Source: Deltaproteobacteria bacterium (GTDB taxonomy: Bacteria; Myxococcota_A; Polyangia; Polyangiales; Houyiibacteriaceae). Taken from it: a stretch of DNA of 64,000 bases. A program made the translations under genes and the position numbers. The stretch covers positions 186,001-250,000 of the forward strand of contig JAEPMI010000008.1 in the NCBI GenBank assembly GCA_017644045.1. Reading direction: 5' to 3'. The stretch's first letter is position 1; every line of letters begins with the position of its first letter. Shown here piece by piece: positions 53,433 to 63,800 of the stretch. Below the pieces are notes generated by a model, which was not told the DNA's origin, made no database searches, and saw only the letters and a list, made by a program, of their open reading frames with translations.

Positions 53433-55388
53433 ATGGGTGACTCGGGGCGGTGGCTGGCGTGCGTTCTCTTGGTGCTCGGCGCGTGCGGCGACGACGATGG
53501 CGGCGATCCGATGGATGGCTCGGTCGGTGTCGACGCCGCGCTCGACATGGGACCGAGCTGCACCGAGCTCCTCTGGGACTCGGACTCCGGTGAGATGACC
53601 CGCTGGCCCGAGCCGATGCTCCTGGTCGACGACGACGCGACCGGGACCGGCTTCCGTCTCGAGGTCGGCGACCGCTGGGCGCCGACCTTCGAGGGCGTTC
53701 GCGGTTACCAGCCGGTCTTCCTCGAGGACCTGCCCACCCTCGACGGGTTCGGCAACAGCGCGCAGGCGTACTTCCAGTTCGGGCGACACTTCGACGAAGG
53801 ACTCCTCCCGAACGGCGTGGAGACCGGGGCGCCCGGTGCCGGCCTCGGCATCGTCGTGCTCGGCGAGACGCCGCGCCTCGAGCCCGTGCTCGTCGAGACC
53901 ACCGACGAGGGCAGCACGCTGATGATGGCACCCATGCATCCGCTCCCCGAGCAGGGCTGGGCGGCCGCCTTCGTCACCCGCGACCTGACCGACGCGGCCC
54001 GAGGCTGCCTCGAGCCCTCGCCCTCGATGGTCGATCTCCTGGCGTCGCCCGGGCCCCGTGACGCGGAGGCGCTCGCTGCGCTGACCGACCTCGGCGTCAT
54101 CACGGAGCCGAGCGAGCTCGTCGCGATCACGACCTTCCCGATCCAGACGCTCACCGACGACTCGCGGACCATCGCGGCCGACATCGCCGGTCGCGTGCCC
54201 GAGGAGATCGACGCGCCCGTGTGCACCGACGAGAGCGCGTGGCGCCGCTGCGAAGGGAGCTTCGAGGCCATCGACTACCGCGGCGACGACGGAGTGATCC
54301 TTCGTGACCCGGGCGACCCGCTCGACACCGCGACCACCTATCGGCTCCCGTACACGGTGTGGCTCCCGCTCGACCCGCCCGACGGGGCGCTCCCGACCAT
54401 CGTGTGGGGCTCGGGCCTCGGCAGTGGGCGAGGGCAGGGCTCGGCGCTGGCGAGCTTCGCCGTGCCGGAGGGCTACGCGGTGATCGCCATCGACCCGGTG
54501 CAGCACGGCGAGCACCCGTCGGTGCCTGAGGGGGAGAGCAGCGACGCGCTCGTCACGGTGCTCCGCTTCTTCACCCTCGGCTACGACCTGCCGGCGCGAA
54601 ACCTCGCGCCGCTGGTGCTCCGCGATCACTGGCGCCAGTCCACCTACGACAAGCTCCAGCTCGTGGAGCGGATCCAGGCCGGCATCGATCTCGATGGCGA
54701 CGACGCGCCGGACCTCGACGCCGACCGGCTCACCTATCTCGGCGTGAGCCTCGGCGGCATCATGGGCGTCGAGCCGCTCGCGCTGACGGACGCGTTCGGC
54801 GCCGCGGTGCTGGTGGTCCCCGGTGGCCGGGTGTCCGCGATCATCGCCGACAGCTCGCGCTTCGCGCCCCTCATCACCCTGGCGACGCCCGCCGGCGTGA
54901 GCGACGGGCAGGTGCGCCGCTTCTTCCCGGTGCTCCAGACGCTCCTCGAGCGTGGCGACGCGGCGACCTACGCGCCGCACGTCCTCGAAGACCGCTTCGA
55001 CGAGACGGATCCTCCGAGCGTGCTCGCCGGCATCGTGCTCGACGACGACACGGTCCCCAACGTCGCCAACTACGCGCTGATGCGGGCGATGGGCCTTCCG
55101 CTCGTGGCGGAGCTCGTCCGACCGGAGCCCGGCTTCGACACCGCCATCGCCGCTCCGCTCTCGGGCAATCGCTTCGACGGGAACCGCACCGCGGGCTTCT
55201 TGCAGTTCGATTTGGTCGACGACGACGGAGTGATCGAGGCGGCGACCCACGACAACGTCGGCCGCTCCGACGTCGGCGTGGATGCCTGGCTGGCGTTCCT
55301 CGAAGGGCACTTCGCCGATGGGCTCGCGGTCATCGTCGACCCCTACGAGCGCACCGGTTTGGCCCACGGGCCGCCGCCCGAGGAGTGA
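53433..55388 (+). CDS. Secreted alpha/beta-hydrolase lipoprotein (lipase-like)
   Basis: Lipoprotein of 651 residues with signal 'MGDSGRWLACVLLVLGAC' and an Asp-rich start. The N-terminal region (to about 270) resembles the beta-rich domain found in front of bacterial virulence-factor lipases. The hydrolase domain follows: 'TIVWGSGLGSGRGQGSALASFAVPEGYAVIAIDPVQHGEHPS' (oxyanion region), a nucleophile elbow GVSLGGIMG (about 440) and an 'ATHDNVG' near the C-terminus that may hold the catalytic His. Probably an esterase or lipase anchored at the surface; substrate unknown. Confidence 0.75.
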   Translation: MGDSGRWLACVLLVLGACGDDDGGDPMDGSVGVDAALDMGPSCTELLWDSDSGEMTRWPEPMLLVDDDATGTGFRLEVGDRWAPTFEGVRGYQPVFLEDLPTLDGFGNSAQAYFQFGRHFDEGLLPNGVETGAPGAGLGIVVLGETPRLEPVLVETTDEGSTLMMAPMHPLPEQGWAAAFVTRDLTDAARGCLEPSPSMVDLLASPGPRDAEALAALTDLGVITEPSELVAITTFPIQTLTDDSRTIAADIAGRVPEEIDAPVCTDESAWRRCEGSFEAIDYRGDDGVILRDPGDPLDTATTYRLPYTVWLPLDPPDGALPTIVWGSGLGSGRGQGSALASFAVPEGYAVIAIDPVQHGEHPSVPEGESSDALVTVLRFFTLGYDLPARNLAPLVLRDHWRQSTYDKLQLVERIQAGIDLDGDDAPDLDADRLTYLGVSLGGIMGVEPLALTDAFGAAVLVVPGGRVSAIIADSSRFAPLITLATPAGVSDGQVRRFFPVLQTLLERGDAATYAPHVLEDRFDETDPPSVLAGIVLDDDTVPNVANYALMRAMGLPLVAELVRPEPGFDTAIAAPLSGNRFDGNRTAGFLQFDLVDDDGVIEAATHDNVGRSDVGVDAWLAFLEGHFADGLAVIVDPYERTGLAHGPPPEE

Positions 55389-55443
55389 GCCACCGGGCCC
55401 GCTGCGCTTGACGCGAGGTGCCCGGGTGGTGAAGGGAGAGAAC

Positions 55444-56358
55444 ATGTTCGACTCCCTCCCCGACCAGGTCTCGATCTACGAGGTCTCCCCCCGCGACGGC
55501 CTCCAGAACGAATCGGCGCAGGTCGCCACTCACGCGAAGGTGCGCCTCATCGAGGCGCTGGTGGACGCGGGCCTGAAGCGGGTCGAGGTCACGAGCTTCG
55601 TGTCGCCCAAGTGGGTGCCGCAGATGGCCGACGCCGACCAGGTCTGCCAGATGATCGATCGCCACGAGGGCGTGACCTATTCGGCGCTGGTGCCGAACGC
55701 GCGCGGGCTCGAGCGAGCGATGAAGGCGAACCTCGACGAGGTGGCCGTCTTCATCAGCGCCAGCGAGACGCACAACCGGAAGAACGTGAACAAGACGGTC
55801 GCGCAGACGATGGCCGCGTTCGAGAAGGTCATCGGCCCCGCGGTCGAGGCCGGCCTGAAGGTCCGCGGCTACGTCTCCACCGTCTGGGGCTGTCCCTACG
55901 AGGGCGACGTCGATCCGGCGGCGGCCCTGACCATCGCGCGCGAGCTGATCGACCGCGGCTGCTACCAGGTGTCGCTCGGCGACACGATCGGCGTCGGCAC
56001 GCCTCTGCAGACCCGTCGCATCCTCGAGCTCTTCCTCGCCGAGCTCTCGGCCGAGAAGCTCGCGCTCCACCTGCACGACACCCGGGGCACGGCCCTCGCG
56101 AACGTGCTCGTCGGCCTCGAGATGGGCATTCGCGACTTCGACGCGTCGGTCGGTGGCCTCGGTGGCTGCCCCTATGCGCCGGGCGCCGCGGGCAATCTGG
56201 CGACCGAGGACCTGGTGTACACGCTGCACGGCATGGGCGTCGGGACCGGGGTCGACATGCCGAAGGTCTGGAACGCCGGTCAGGTGGCCGAGGCCATCGT
56301 CGGCCGCGAGCTGCCCGGCAAGGTGCACCGCGCGGGCGTCCGTTCGCTCGCCTCCTGA
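55444..56358 (+). CDS. mvaB: Hydroxymethylglutaryl-CoA lyase
   Basis: HMG-CoA lyase of 304 residues, cleaving HMG-CoA to acetyl-CoA and acetoacetate in leucine catabolism. TIM-barrel signatures are EVSPRDGLQNE (Arg/Asp active site, about 13-23), 'KRVEVTSFVSPKWVPQMADA', SLGDTIGVGTP, HLHDTRGTALAN (metal His pair) and the catalytic Cys loop GGLGGCPYAPGAAGNLATED (about 235-255). GGGAGAG lies ahead of the ATG. The other leucine-pathway genes are absent. Confidence 0.95.
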   Translation: MFDSLPDQVSIYEVSPRDGLQNESAQVATHAKVRLIEALVDAGLKRVEVTSFVSPKWVPQMADADQVCQMIDRHEGVTYSALVPNARGLERAMKANLDEVAVFISASETHNRKNVNKTVAQTMAAFEKVIGPAVEAGLKVRGYVSTVWGCPYEGDVDPAAALTIARELIDRGCYQVSLGDTIGVGTPLQTRRILELFLAELSAEKLALHLHDTRGTALANVLVGLEMGIRDFDASVGGLGGCPYAPGAAGNLATEDLVYTLHGMGVGTGVDMPKVWNAGQVAEAIVGRELPGKVHRAGVRSLAS

Positions 56359-56379
56359 ACCTCGGCAGACGGAACGCGA

Positions 56380-56403
56380 AAGGGGTGCCCGAGGGCACCC
56401 CTT
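56380..56403. terminator. Terminator between mvaB and RRM gene
   Basis: AAGGGGTGCCC/GGGCACCCCTT, an 11-bp stem with a tiny loop, is flanked by A- and T-rich ends. It serves the convergent mvaB and RNA-binding protein genes. Confidence 0.75.
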
Positions 56404-56436
56404 CGTCGTCGAGTGTTCCGTCGCGTGAGCGTCGGC

Positions 56437-56793
56437 CTACCAGTCGTCGTCCCGGTCGCGTCCACCGCGTCCGCCGCGACCACCGCGCCCGCCACCGCGA
56501 CCACCGCCGCCACCGCGACCGCCGCCGCGACCACCGCCGCCGCCGCGCTTGTCCTGTGCCTCGTCGACGTTGAGCGTGCGCCCGTCGAGCGTGCTGCCGT
56601 TCATCGCCTCGATGGCTTCCTCTGCCGCCGCGTCGTCCGCGAAGGTGACGAAGCCGAAGCCTCGGCTACGACCGGTGTCCCGGTCGGTGATCACCTTCGC
56701 GTCGACGACCTCGCCGAAGCGCTCGAAGGCTTCGCGAAGTCCGTCGTCGGTCGTCGCCCAGGCCAGGCTGCCGACGAAAAGCTTCTTGCTCAT
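56437..56793 (-). CDS. Glycine-rich RRM RNA-binding protein
   Basis: RNA-binding protein of 118 residues. One RRM (1-80) has RNP2 KLFVGSL and RNP1 RGFGFVTF intact with all aromatic contacts. The tail is Gly/Arg (GGGRGGGRGGGGGRGG) ending in an acidic DRDDDW. This is the small bacterial/cyanobacterial Rbp type, often cold-induced and acting on mRNA. The ATG at 56793 has GAGGAGAG upstream. The 5' region to about 56940 has no gene and contains GC-rich inverted segments that might form a regulatory leader. Confidence 0.93.
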   Translation of the reverse strand: MSKKLFVGSLAWATTDDGLREAFERFGEVVDAKVITDRDTGRSRGFGFVTFADDAAAEEAIEAMNGSTLDGRTLNVDEAQDKRGGGGGRGGGRGGGGGRGGGRGGRGGRGGRDRDDDW

Positions 56794-56941
56794 GACTCTC
56801 TCCTCAGTTCCGAAGGGGCACCAGGAGAGAATCGGCCCTGTGTCGGCCATGGGCCCCCCAGCGAACCAAAGCCCTCGGTGGGCCCAGCGCTACGAGTTGA
56901 GCGCGGGCCGTGGGCCCTTGGCAAGCACAATCGGGCGGGCG

Positions 56942-57637
56942 TCAGAAAACCATGAGCGCGCCGGCCCAGGTCAGCGTGGCCCAGGTGACCATGCCGATGC
57001 CGAGGTGGACGGTGCTCAGCGCCTGCAGCGTGCCGTAGTCGTTGGTCCGGTCCATGCCGAGGCGGCTGCCGTTGGCGATGATGAGGCCGAGGCCCATCTG
57101 CGCGACCATGCCGGCGAGGTGGACCCAGCGCAGCCGCTTGTGGCGGCGCAGGTTCTTGGCGTAGTCGCCGTCGCCTTCGTCCAGGTTCAGCGGGTCCGGC
57201 ATCCGATAGGAGAGGCCGAAGGTCACCGAGTAGAGGGCGGTGGTCAGGATGGCGCTGGTCAAGTGCGGTATCGGCGTGCCCGAGCATTGGCCCTGACCGA
57301 AGACCGCGTCTCCTCGTACGCAGGGGTTGTCGTCCCTGCCGTCGAAGAACCCATACAGGTTGTAGTACTGGATCCACCCGAGGAAGACGGTGGCGGTCAT
57401 CGCGGCCCAGGTCGCGATGCCGAACCACTTGTGGATCGGAGCCATCCGCCCGCGCATCTGCATCAGCTCCGCGTTGGTGGGTGCGGCGTCACTGGCGGCG
57501 CCGCCGCCGTCGTCGAGCGTCGCCATGGCGGCCGTCAGCGGGCCGTGGGCAGCGGGCGCCGTCGCGATGCTCGGGTCGACCTCGAGGGACAAACCGAAGA
57601 TGGGGGTGGCAATCAGGAGAGCAGCGAGCGTTCCCAT
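56942..57637 (-). CDS. Cytochrome b561-like membrane protein with signal peptide
   Basis: Protein of 231 residues: signal peptide-like N-terminus (MGTLAALLIATPIFGLSLEV), an extracytoplasmic segment, then four transmembrane helices each with a His near one end ('MAPIHKWFGIATWAAMTATVFLGWI', 'PHLTSAILTTALYSVTFGLSY', 'RRHKRLRWVHLAGMVAQMGLGLIIA', 'LSTVHLGIGMVTWATLTWAGAL'). This matches cytochrome b561-type di-haem ferric reductases. A loop with two Cys (NPCVRGDAVFGQGQC) may form a disulfide. The ATG at 57637 follows GATACT by 7 bases. Electron donor and acceptor are unknown. Confidence 0.65.
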   Translation of the reverse strand: MGTLAALLIATPIFGLSLEVDPSIATAPAAHGPLTAAMATLDDGGGAASDAAPTNAELMQMRGRMAPIHKWFGIATWAAMTATVFLGWIQYYNLYGFFDGRDDNPCVRGDAVFGQGQCSGTPIPHLTSAILTTALYSVTFGLSYRMPDPLNLDEGDGDYAKNLRRHKRLRWVHLAGMVAQMGLGLIIANGSRLGMDRTNDYGTLQALSTVHLGIGMVTWATLTWAGALMVF

Positions 57638-57862
57638 GCGCGGGAGTATCGCTACCAGGTGCCCAACCGCCAAGGAACGAGTTTGTCGCACGTTGCCGTA
57701 GAACTTCGGCCTTGATCGTTGAGTCCGCGCGCCGGTACCATCCTGCACTGCTGTGGCACGGTCTCTTACCCTTGAGAATCCTTATGCTTTTCGGGCTGAG
57801 GGGCCCAGAAGCAACCACGGTTTCGCCACGCGCTCGGAGCGCGAGGCGCGGGAGGCAATGGA
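57638..57862. promoter_or_regulatory. Divergent intergenic region upstream of giant TPR gene
   Basis: About 225 bases without a gene separate two divergent genes. TTGAGA and TATGCT-like sequences occur around 57772-57788 but their spacing is poor. The only clear signal is GGGAGG at 57850-57855, the ribosome-binding site of the TPR gene. Confidence 0.4.
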
Positions 57863-60800
57863 ATGGCGTCGTTGACGGTCGCGAACTACCTCGGACAGCT
57901 ACGGGATGACCCGGACGACGCGAGCGCGTTCCAGGGGCTCGCGGAGGCGCTGAGCTCCGGAGACGCGGCAATCGTGGGGGAACAACCGCTGCGTCTGCTC
58001 GAGGCGGCGCGGCACGGTCACGAGCGTCGGGGCGAGCTGCAAGCGGTCGCCTGGCTCATCCGACTCGAGACCTCACTGACCGAAGACGACCCTGGGTTTC
58101 AGGCCGTGCTCTACAAGGAGCTCGGCCGCCTCTGCCACGAAGAGCTCCTCGATCCCGAAGGCGCGGTGGCCGCCTACCGCAACGCCCTCGAGCTCCAGCC
58201 CGAGGACGAAGAGGTCGAGATGGCCCTCGAGGAGATCGAGCAGGCCAGCGAGAAGTGGCGCCCGATCGCCGACCGCTTCATCGAGGAAGCGAGCGACGCC
58301 AGCGACGCGGGCCTCAAGGCGTCGATGCTCACCCGCGCGGCCATGCTCGTCTGGCAGCACCAGGGGAAGGGCCGGACCAAGGAGGTCGACAAGCTCTTCC
58401 GGGAGGCGCTCAAGGCCGACCCCGCGGCGACGCGCGCGGCCCGCCTCTACTGCGTCATCCTCAAGGAGCGCGAGAAGTTCAAGGACGTCGCCAAGGTCCT
58501 CTCGCGCACCGCGGACGCGGCGCGTGGCCGCGACGACAAGCTCAACCTCTACATCCAGGCCGGGCGGGTGTTCCTCAAGCAGCTCGAGGACCCGGACTCG
58601 GCAGCGACCTGCTATCAGCGCGCGCTCGACTTCGCGCCCGGGCACGAGGAGGCGCTTCGCTTCCTCGTCGAGTACTTCACCGAGCGCGAGCGCTGGGAAG
58701 AGCTCGTCGCCCTCTACGAGGAAGCGCTCCGGTCGCGCCAGCAGCTCGAGAGCGAGCAGGGGATCCTCCTGCAGATCGGCATGGTCCACTGGCGCATCCG
58801 CAACAGCGCCGACGAGGCCGAGCCCTTCTTCGCGCGGCTCCGGAAGATCGATCCGGCGCACCCGGGGATGCTCAACTTCTACGGCGAGTTCCTGAAGGCG
58901 AAGGCCGAGAGCGAGGACCAAGACGTCGCTCAGGAAGCGAAGTCGCGGCACCTGACGATCCTCGGCGACGCGCTGCGCGTGGCCGAGAGCCCGGAGCAGA
59001 AGGCCGAGCTCGGGGTGCAGCTCGCGCGCACCGCCCAAGGTGCCGGTGCGACCGAGCGCGCCATCGACGCGTGGAAGGCCGTGCAGCGGCTCGACCCGTC
59101 GCACGAGGAGGCGAGCCGCGCGCTCCGCGAGCTCTACAAGCGGGGCGAGAAGTGGAACGCCCTCGTCGAGGTGATGAAGGCCGAGCTCGACGCGCTTCCC
59201 GCCGCGTCGGACGATCCGGAGACGCGCGAGCGCCGCGTGCGGCTGCTGCGCGAGCTGATCGCCATCTATCGCGACCAGCTCCACCTCGATGTGATGGTGA
59301 TCAACTCGTACAACGCCCTGCTCGAAGAGGAGCCGGGCGACCGCGAGGCGCTCGGTGAGCTCGCGCGCACGTACGAGCAGATGGGTCGCTACAACGACCT
59401 CATCCAGGTGCTCGGGCTCCAGGTGGAGGCCGAGGAAGATGCCGGCGTTCAGGTCGAGATCCTCATGCGCATCGCGCGTCTCTGGATCGACCGCTTCGCC
59501 AACTACAACCAGGCGACCAAGCCGCTCGAGGCGATCATCGAGATCGAGCCGGAGCACCGCTCGGCGCTCTCCGAGCTCAAGACCATCTACACCAAGAAGC
59601 GCGCGTGGAAGTCGCTCTTCGACGTGCTCGCGCGCGAGGTGCAGCTCGCCAGCGATCCCTCCGCCCGCCTCGAGCTGAAGGTCGAGCTCGCGCGCCTCGC
59701 GGGCGACCGGCTGCACAAGCACTCCGAGGCGATCGCGCTCTGGAAGGAGGTCGTGGCCGAGGAGCCGGACTCTCCGGAGGCGCTCGACTCGCTGGTGAAG
59801 CTCGCCGACAAGGAGAAGGACTGGGAGAGCCTCGCCGCCGCCCTCGAGCTCCAGCTCGAGCGGACCGACGAGGAGCGTCGGCGCATCAAGACGCTCCAGA
59901 AGCTCGGCACCACCTACGGCGAGCACCTGAAAGACCCGGGGCGCGCCGCCGGCGCGTGGAAGCGCGTGCTCGAGATCGATCCGCGCAACGGCCGCGCCCT
60001 GCGGACGCTCCGTGAGAGCTTTGCCGCCGCGCGCGACTGGGAGGGCCTCGAAGCGCTCTACGCGGAGAACGAGGACTGGGACGGCCTGGTCGACGTGCTC
60101 GGCACGGCGGCCGAGCGCGCCGAGGACCCGGAGCTCAAGAAGGAGCTCAGCTTCCGGGCCGCGGCCATCTACGAGGAGCGGATCGGGAACCCGGAGCGCG
60201 CCTTCCGCAGCTACGAGCGCGTGCTCTCCGTCGACCCCAACGACGTGCGCGCGGCGCGCGCGCTGATCCCCATCTATCGCGAGCAAGAGAAGTGGAGCCG
60301 GCTCGTCGGTCTCCACGAGGTGTTGCTCGAGAACCTGCCGGAGGACGCGCCGCTCGAGGAGCGCCTCGAGCTGCTCGGTGAGCTCCGCGAGCTCTCCGCG
60401 ACGCGCACCCGCGACGACCACGGCGCGTTCCGCTGGGCCGCGAAGGCCTACGAGCTGGCCCCCGAGGACAACGCCGTTCGCAAGGCGGTCGAAGAGGCCG
60501 CGGCGAAGGCCTCCGCCCACGAGAAGCTCGCCGAGCTCTACCGCGCGCGTCTCGAGCAGGACGTGTCGGGTTCGGAGAAGACCGCGCTCCGCCGGAAGCT
60601 CGCGAGCCTCGCCGGCGAGAAGCTCGGCAAGAGCGACGACGCCATCGCGCAGCTCCAGCAGATCCTCGAGACCGACCCGCGCGACGCCGAGGCGGTGCAG
60701 GCGCTCGACCGCCTCTACCGGCAGGAAGACCGCAAGGACGACCTCCGGCGACTCTACATCCACCGCCTCGAGCACTCCGAGGACACCGCGGAGCGCTACG

Positions 60801-63800
60801 CCCTCCTGAGCGACCTCGCCGAGCTCGAGGAGTACGTGCTCGGCGATCCGGAGTCCGCCGCGGAGCGCTTCCGCGCGATGCTCGAGATCGAGCCCAGCGA
60901 CGCCGGAGCGCTCGAAGCGCTCGACCGACTCGCCGTCGACAACGAGCGCTGGGGCGAGCTCGCCGACGTGCTGGCGCGCCGCGCCGAACTGGCGGACGCG
61001 GACGACCGTGTCGGACTGATCATTCGCCTGGGCGACGTGCGCCGCACCAAGCTCGACGACCTGCGCGGTGCGCTCGACGCCTATGCCGACGTCGTGGCCG
61101 CGGACGCGACCCATCAGGCGGCGATCTCGGGCATCGAGACCATCGCGGCCGACGAGGAGCTGCACGCCGAGGCGTACCGACACCTCGAGGCCGCCTACGA
61201 GGCGACCGAGCGCTACGAGGACCTCGCCCGAGTCCTCAAGGATCGACTCGAGGCCACCGAGGACGCGGACACCAAGCGCGAGCTCCAGCTCCGCATCGCC
61301 GAGCTCTCGGCGACGGCTCTCGGGGATCCGGAGGGCGCGTACGCCGCGCTCGAGTCGGCCTTCCTCGACTCGCCCGCCGAGCCCGAGCTCTGGGATCGAC
61401 TCGGCATGGCCGCCGAGGGCGCCGGCAAGCACGAAGAGCTCGCGGCCGCGTTCGACATGGCCATCGAGGCCGGTGCGCTCTCCGAGGACGACGTGGCCGC
61501 GCTCTCGGAGCGGGTCGCGGAGATCTACGACATCATTCTCGCCACGCCCGAGAAGGCGGAGAAGCACCACAAGCGCGTGCTCCACCACGACCCGCTGCAC
61601 GAGCGGGCCTTCTTCTCGCTGAAGGAGCTCTACACGAACAAGGAGCGGTGGGACGACCTGCAGGTCCTCTACCGCAACCGCATCGCCGAGACCCTCGACG
61701 GAGAGGCGAAGCTCGAGCTCCTGCTCCAGGTCTGCTTCCTCTTCGAGGAGATCCTGGACAACGCCGAGCTGGCCATCCGCTCGTACCAGGAGGTGCTCGA
61801 GCTCCAGCCCGATCACACGCCGAGCCGTCGCGCGCTCGACCGGCTCTACCGCCGCACCGAGCGCTGGCGCGATCTGGTCGCGTTGCTCCGGCAGGACCTC
61901 GACCGCGAGGAAGACGAGCACCGCCGCCTCGAGCTCACCTACGAGATCGGTGAGCTCCACGAGAAGAACCTCGGCGAGGCGTCCGCGGCCGTCGATCAGT
62001 ACGAGCAGGTGCTCGATACGAACCCGACGCACCTGAAGGCGCAGCAGTCGCTCGAGCGGCTCATCGACGACGCCGAGCAGCGTCAGCGCATCGCGGCGAT
62101 CCTCGAGCCGCTCTACGAGGCCCAGGGCGCGTTCCAGGATCTCGCGAAGATCCTCGAGATCCAGCTCGAGGCCATCACCGACCCCGCCGGTCAGGTGGCG
62201 TTGCTCACGCGCCTCGGGGAGCTCTACGAGAGCCACATCCACGACCTCGACAAGGCCTTCGAGGCCTTCTCGCGGGCGGTGCTCGCGGACCCGGAGGACC
62301 TGCCGGCGCGCGAGCAGCTCAAGCGCCTCGCCGGCATGCGTGGCGCGTCGCTCGAGCGCGCCGAGATCCTCGAGAAGGCGCTCGCCGCCTCCGAGGGCAA
62401 GGCGCACCTCGAGAGCGAGCTGCTCCTCGAGATCGCGCGGGTCTACGACGACGAGATCCAGGACACGGAGCGCGCGGAGCGCGCCTACGAGCGCTTGCTC
62501 GAGGTCGACGCCGACAACCCGGACGCCGTGCTCCCGGCGGCGCGGGCGCTCGAGCGCATCCACCTCGCGAAGGGCAACCACGAGAAGCTCGCGCGCGACT
62601 ATCGCCTCCAGATCAAGACCGAGTTCGACGCCGAGCGCCGGGGCGAGCTCTTGGTCCGGCTCGCGACCCTGCTCGAGGAAGAGCTCGAGGACGTGCCCGG
62701 CGCCATCGCCGCGCACCGTGAGCGACTCGACATCGACCCGAGCAGCCGCGACGCCCTCCGTTCGCTCGAGCGGCTCTACGAGCGGCAGGGCGAGTGGCAG
62801 CGCCTCATCGGCATCCTCCAGGCGCTCGACGGCGCCGTCGACGACGACGAGGACCGCCGGATCATCGGTCGCCGCATCGGCGAGATCTACGAGGAGAAGC
62901 AGGACGACGTCGAGAACGCCATCGGCGCGTACAACGACGTGCTCTCCCGCTTCGGTCCGGACGACCACACCCTCGAGGCGCTCGCGCGGCTCTACCGGAA
63001 GGGCGAGCGACCGGACGACCTCCTCGAGGTGCTCGAGATGCAGCTGCTGCGGGCCGAGGAGTCCGGCGCCGACGCGGACACGCTCGCGGGGCTGCACTTC
63101 GAAATGGCCGAGGTGATGCGCAAGCACACCCGCGACATCGAGCGCGCCATCGACACCTACCAGCGCATCCTCGAGGTGTCGCCGGGTCACCCGCCGACCA
63201 TCAACGCGCTCGAAGAGGTGATCACCGATCCGGACTCGGACGAGCGAGTCGCCGCAGCGCGCGTGCTCGTCCCGGTCTACGAGGGGCAGAGCGCCTTCGA
63301 CGAGCTCGTGGGTGCGCTCGACGTGCTCGCGGGATCGGACGACCCGGTCGAGCGTCTCCGTTCGCTCCGTCGCGCGGCGGAGGTCGCGGACATCGGCCGG
63401 AACGATCAGGCACAGGCCTTCCGCCTCCTGGCCAAGGCCATCGAGGACGCGCTCGGCGAGCCGGACCTGCCGCGGATGCTCGAAGAGCTCGCGCGCCTCG
63501 GTGAGGCGGCCGAGAAGCACGCCGAGCAGGTCGACCTGCTCGAGAAGATCGCGCCGGACGTCTTCGACGGCGAGCTGCAGACCGAGGTCTTGATGCGGGC
63601 CGCGTCGCTGGCGCGCACGCCCCTCGAGCAAGTGGAGCGAGCGCGCCGGCTCTACCAGCGCGTGCTCGAGGTCCGTCCGGACCACCAGGAGGCGCTCGAC
63701 TCGCTCGACGCGCTCCAGGCGGGCGCGGGCGACTTCGACGCGCTCCTCGAGACTCTGCGCCGCAAGACGGAGCTCGCCGAGACCCCCGCGGAGCGGGTCG

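Noticed and set aside
57754-57769. TGGCACG followed by TTAC, a possible sigma-54 promoter before the TPR gene
   Set aside because: The spacing is off by one base and the essential GC of the -12 element is AC.
58073-63685. An 1870-residue open frame on the minus strand
   Set aside because: It is the antisense of the giant TPR gene. Its composition (Leu/Arg/Glu/Val runs) mirrors the GC-biased codons of the sense strand, and it has no domain or start signal.
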